Below are positions 6,246 through 8,260 of a stretch of 8,260 bases of DNA, piece by piece. Origin of the DNA: an uncultured Oscillospiraceae bacterium (GTDB lineage Bacteria > Bacillota > Clostridia > Oscillospirales > Acutalibacteraceae); contig USCI01000095.1 of the NCBI GenBank assembly GCA_900553255.1, positions 1 to 8,260 on the forward strand, read 5' to 3'. The stretch's first letter is position 1; the number at the start of each line of letters is the position of its first letter. The notes beneath the pieces are model-generated. The model ran no database searches. It worked only from the letters and a program-made list of their open reading frames with translations, and was not told the DNA's origin. The translations under genes and the position numbers were made by a program.

Positions 6246-7364
6246 ATGCCAGAATATCAATTGGAACTCAAGCAGCTGGTGGACTATCCACGTTGCCGGA
6301 TTTACCGAAAATTCATCCAGTCCCTGATCGCAGACCGAAACTTCCATTCTCATGGAGGTTCCGGTCTTTTTTATTATATCGTACTCTGTTCCCTCGTTAA
6401 TTTCCGTTTTTCGTACCGGCGCATTGAGCGCACATCCTACCTCGTCAGCCCCGGCGAATGGATCTGTACCTTGAACGACCTGACAGCCCAGCTGCGACTG
6501 AAGCGGCCCAGGCAGGCTCTGCAGATGTTAGAACGCCTACAAAAGCAGCACTATATCACCTTCAGCCTGCTGGCCCGCGGGCGGGTCGTTAAGTTTAAAA
6601 TCACCGCCTGGCAGAAAAGCAACACGGTACTTGACTATAATGCTCCCTGTCAAAAGGATGCCGGCTTTTTCTTCTTCCCTATTGCCATCCTGAACGAACT
6701 GATCGGCATGGGGAAATGCTCCGAACTGGACATTCTTCTCGACCTGTGGCTGCATACGGTGTACCGGGACGAACGGGTGCGGGGCTCGGATAAGGGGCCG
6801 GTGGTCTACTACCGCAGCTGCACCGGCGAGCCATTTGTCAGCTATACCGAACTGGCGGAACGCTGGGGTGTTTCCCGTTCCACGGTCAGCCGTACCCTCA
6901 ACAAGCTGGCTGAAAACGGCCATTTGACTCTGATCGCCGGAACCGGCAAAAAGGGCAGCGTCATTTACCTGAACAATTACCTGTCCACCATGTTCCAAAT
7001 CTCAGACGTTCTGATCGATAAGGAGGAAATCGCCATGTCCCTTTGCTTCCATGTCCAGGTTTCCAAAGAAGCCGGCGAGCAAAACCAACTCGTGCAGGAA
7101 AATCAAATTTGCGTTTCAGGCACGATTCCCAGCGTTTCAAAAACGCACATCCCATATATCCTGTCCAAAGTGGCGTCAGTCCTGTATTCGCAAGGGATTC
7201 CGTGCTGCCGATGCCGGAATTCCCGGTATAAGTTATATCGTTATCCGGACGACTGCAGGAATAAGAAGGCGTTGGAACTGACCATCCATTGTGGAAACGG
7301 TCCGGCCTTATACCGATTTGAACTGAACCTGACTGTCCGGCAGGAAGGGGATGTTCGCCGATGA
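6246..7364 (+). CDS. Tandem winged-helix DNA-binding protein of an accessory element
   Basis: A 372-residue protein from the ATG at 6246, chosen because AGGAGG (6231-6236) lies 9 bases upstream. An in-frame ATG at 6240 is too close to that site, and one at 6198 has its own AGGAGG and would add 16 residues. Two winged-helix segments are visible: about 70-106 (LNDLTAQLRL...LQKQHYITF) and, more convincingly, 194-229 (YTELAERWGVSRSTVSRTLNKLAENG, MarR/GntR-like). The C-terminal 109 residues form a separate domain with a CCRC cluster (320-323). Likely roles are a transcriptional regulator or a replication initiator, since tandem winged helices are typical of plasmid initiators; the family is not recognised with certainty. 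It overlaps the next gene by ATGA. A leader switch, a terminator-like hairpin inside the gene and an internal start suggest layered control. Confidence 0.75.
   Translation: MPEYQLELKQLVDYPRCRIYRKFIQSLIADRNFHSHGGSGLFYYIVLCSLVNFRFSYRRIERTSYLVSPGEWICTLNDLTAQLRLKRPRQALQMLERLQKQHYITFSLLARGRVVKFKITAWQKSNTVLDYNAPCQKDAGFFFFPIAILNELIGMGKCSELDILLDLWLHTVYRDERVRGSDKGPVVYYRSCTGEPFVSYTELAERWGVSRSTVSRTLNKLAENGHLTLIAGTGKKGSVIYLNNYLSTMFQISDVLIDKEEIAMSLCFHVQVSKEAGEQNQLVQENQICVSGTIPSVSKTHIPYILSKVASVLYSQGIPCCRCRNSRYKLYRYPDDCRNKKALELTIHCGNGPALYRFELNLTVRQEGDVRR
6332..6372 (+). terminator. Terminator-like hairpin inside the winged-helix gene
   Basis: A 16-position stem (6332-6347 with 6352-6367) around the loop TCTC, with a single A/C mismatch (6338/6361) and one G-T pair, runs straight into six T residues (6367-6372). 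This is the form of an intrinsic terminator, but it lies within codons 29-43 of the coding sequence. A translating ribosome would prevent it forming; an untranslated transcript could terminate here. Confidence 0.55.
7020..7037 (+). promoter_or_regulatory. Internal in-frame translation start with strong ribosome binding site
   Basis: AAGGAGG (7020-7026) is followed 8 bases later by ATG (7035-7037), in frame with the winged-helix gene at Met264. Initiation here would give a separate 109-residue C-terminal protein (MSLCFHVQVS...). The coding meaning Asp-Lys-Glu-Glu can produce AAGGAGGA by chance, so use of this start is uncertain. Confidence 0.35.
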
Positions 7365-7909
7365 AAGAGCCACACACCGACAGGGAATTCACCAACCGGG
7401 CAGAAAATCCGCTGCTGCATGATACCTGGAAACTGTTAAGCAAGTACAGAGATGTTACCTGGAGCCTGGAATTATCAGTACAGCAAATAAAAAAGAGTTT
7501 TGAGATGGAGTACAGCACCGATATCGACGCATTTCTCGACAGTATATACCTGGCTGGCGCTGAGCTTACCGGGACAGACATCGAATATCAGTCCAAATGT
7601 ATCGAGCGCTCCAACAAAATGCTCAAACTGGTGGATTCCTCGATTGATTTGCTCCGAAATAAACACAAGAATGGGGAAACCTTCTATTGGGTTCTGTACT
7701 ACACCTATCTCTCCCCGCAGGAGGTAGGGAGCGTACTGGACATCATCGAAGCAATCCGGCCGCATGTGAAGTACATTTCCTACCGAACCTATTACCGGTA
7801 TCGCCGGGAGGCCATCGAAGCCCTCAGTAACGTGTTGTGGGGCTATACGTCCAGGGATTGTATGGAATTGCTGGAAAAGTTTTTTCCGGATAAGCAAACC
7901 GCCAAATAG
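7361..7909 (+). CDS. Small HTH protein, possibly sigma-region-4 / RinA-ArpU-like
   Basis: A 182-residue protein, mostly predicted helical. Its ATG overlaps the winged-helix stop as ATGA, so translation is probably coupled; AGGAAGGGG lies 10 bases upstream. No family is recognised with confidence. The segment at about 118-157 (SPQEVGSVLD...YISYRTYYRYRREAIEAL) resembles the C-terminal helix-turn-helix of sigma-70 region 4 and of phage late-gene regulators of the RinA/ArpU type: a surface-exposed 'SxRTYYRYRREA' recognition helix followed by EAL. There is no signal peptide or membrane segment. It probably binds DNA or RNA polymerase and acts with the winged-helix protein as the regulatory pair of a mobile element. 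No terminator is visible after it. Confidence 0.7.
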   Translation: MKEPHTDREFTNRAENPLLHDTWKLLSKYRDVTWSLELSVQQIKKSFEMEYSTDIDAFLDSIYLAGAELTGTDIEYQSKCIERSNKMLKLVDSSIDLLRNKHKNGETFYWVLYYTYLSPQEVGSVLDIIEAIRPHVKYISYRTYYRYRREAIEALSNVLWGYTSRDCMELLEKFFPDKQTAK

Positions 7910-7970
7910 AATCTCCCTGTTCCAACACCGTTTTCCAACAAGTACCAGAAATTTATAAGGTAATATCGAG

Positions 7971-7976
7971 TATAAT
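7971..7976 (+). promoter_or_regulatory. -10 element of the Y-family polymerase gene
   Basis: A perfect TATAAT 32 bases before the polymerase ATG. No good -35 is present at 15-19 bases upstream, so basal activity may be low. The expected start point, near 7983, falls at the edge of the LexA-like box. Confidence 0.5.
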
Positions 7977-7983
7977 GGAAATC

Positions 7984-7997
7984 AGAACGTTTGTTTT
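7984..7997 (+). promoter_or_regulatory. LexA/DinR-like SOS box
   Basis: AGAACGTTTGTTTT matches the Gram-positive SOS box CGAACRNRYGTTYC at 11 of 14 positions, including the core GAAC-N4-GTT. It lies between the -10 and the ribosome binding site of a translesion polymerase, where LexA would block transcription until DNA damage. Confidence 0.6.
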
Positions 7998-8007
7998 CGG
8001 AGAGGAC

Positions 8008-8260
8008 ATGGAACGGATTATTTTACATTCTGATATGAATAATTTTTACGCATCGGTCGAATGTCTATATCATCCGGAACTGAGGGGGAAACCGGTGGCC
8101 GTGGCCGGCGACCCGGAGGCCCGGCATGGTATTGTCCTGGCGAAAAACTACCCGGCCAAAGCCTGCGGCGTCCAGACGGGCGATCCTTTGTGGATGGCCC
8201 GGCAGAAATGCCCGGACATTGTGTTCACCCCGCCCCATTATGACCGCTATATGCAGTTTT
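8008..8260 (+). CDS. Y-family translesion DNA polymerase (DinB/UmuC type), 5' part
   Basis: The first 84 residues are present; the gene runs out of the window. The ATG at 8008 has GGAG 5 bases upstream. The N-terminal signature LHSDMNNFYASVE (6-18) is the Y-family palm motif: Asp9 is the first catalytic metal ligand and Phe13/Tyr14 are the steric-gate region that excludes ribonucleotides. GKPVAVAGDP (27-36) and GIVLAKNYPAKACGVQTGDP (41-60) are also typical of the family. DMN replaces the DMD of canonical DinB, a variant I know from polymerases of Clostridia and Bacilli, often plasmid- or element-borne. It would insert bases opposite lesions, with error-prone synthesis during the SOS response, in line with the LexA-like box upstream. 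Whether it is pol IV-like or an accessory UmuC/UvrX type cannot be decided from this fragment. Confidence 0.92.
   Translation, partial: MERIILHSDMNNFYASVECLYHPELRGKPVAVAGDPEARHGIVLAKNYPAKACGVQTGDPLWMARQKCPDIVFTPPHYDRYMQF

Noticed and set aside
6961..7581. A 206-codon minus-strand frame across the winged-helix and HTH genes
   Set aside because: It spans the ATGA junction of two plus-strand genes and shows no domain or convincing start.
8061..8243. A 60-codon frame inside the polymerase gene
   Set aside because: It overlaps the well-supported polymerase frame and has no ribosome binding site or recognisable domain.
1..8260. CRISPR array or insertion sequence
   Set aside because: No regularly spaced repeats, transposase gene or terminal inverted repeats with target duplications were seen.

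Overview
The window looks like a chromosomal segment of a Gram-positive anaerobe of the Clostridia, perhaps a GC-rich Oscillospiraceae-type gut organism. The evidence is AGGAGG-type ribosome binding sites, near-consensus vegetative promoters (TTGACA-17-TATAAT), a zinc-ribbon/TPM gene pair like Bacillus ydjG-ydjH, and a Clostridia/Bacilli-style Y-family polymerase. The taxon is inference; no marker here fixes it.

The window falls into three blocks. (1) Positions 1-2870 are visibly AT-richer and hold, on the minus strand, one 918-residue superfamily 1 helicase with a C-terminal PD-(D/E)xK/Vsr-like nuclease domain. It starts at a TTG codon only 17 bases after the end of proC. (2) Positions 2878-6073 are GC-rich and look like core genome. 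They hold proC (minus), a divergent promoter region containing a perfect inverted repeat, a zinc-ribbon membrane protein followed by a secreted TPM-domain protein (plus), and tRNA-Pro(CGG) with its own consensus promoter and intrinsic terminator. (3) Positions 6074-8260 are of intermediate composition and look accessory: a tandem winged-helix protein, a small sigma-region-4/RinA-ArpU-like protein joined to it by an ATGA overlap, and the start of a Y-family DNA polymerase behind a LexA-like SOS box.

The least expected signals are in the leader and early coding region of the winged-helix gene. Two Shine-Dalgarno/start pairs sit in a stretch that can fold into two mutually exclusive hairpins, one of which buries the ribosome binding site used by the preferred start. 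About 90 bases inside the gene is a 16-position hairpin followed by six T residues, which has the form of an intrinsic terminator. Together these suggest that translation initiation is coupled to premature transcription termination. A further in-frame ATG with a strong Shine-Dalgarno sequence could produce the C-terminal domain as a separate 109-residue protein. The other point worth pursuing is the helicase-nuclease, whose architecture resembles known antiphage helicase-Vsr proteins and whose composition breaks sharply from proC.
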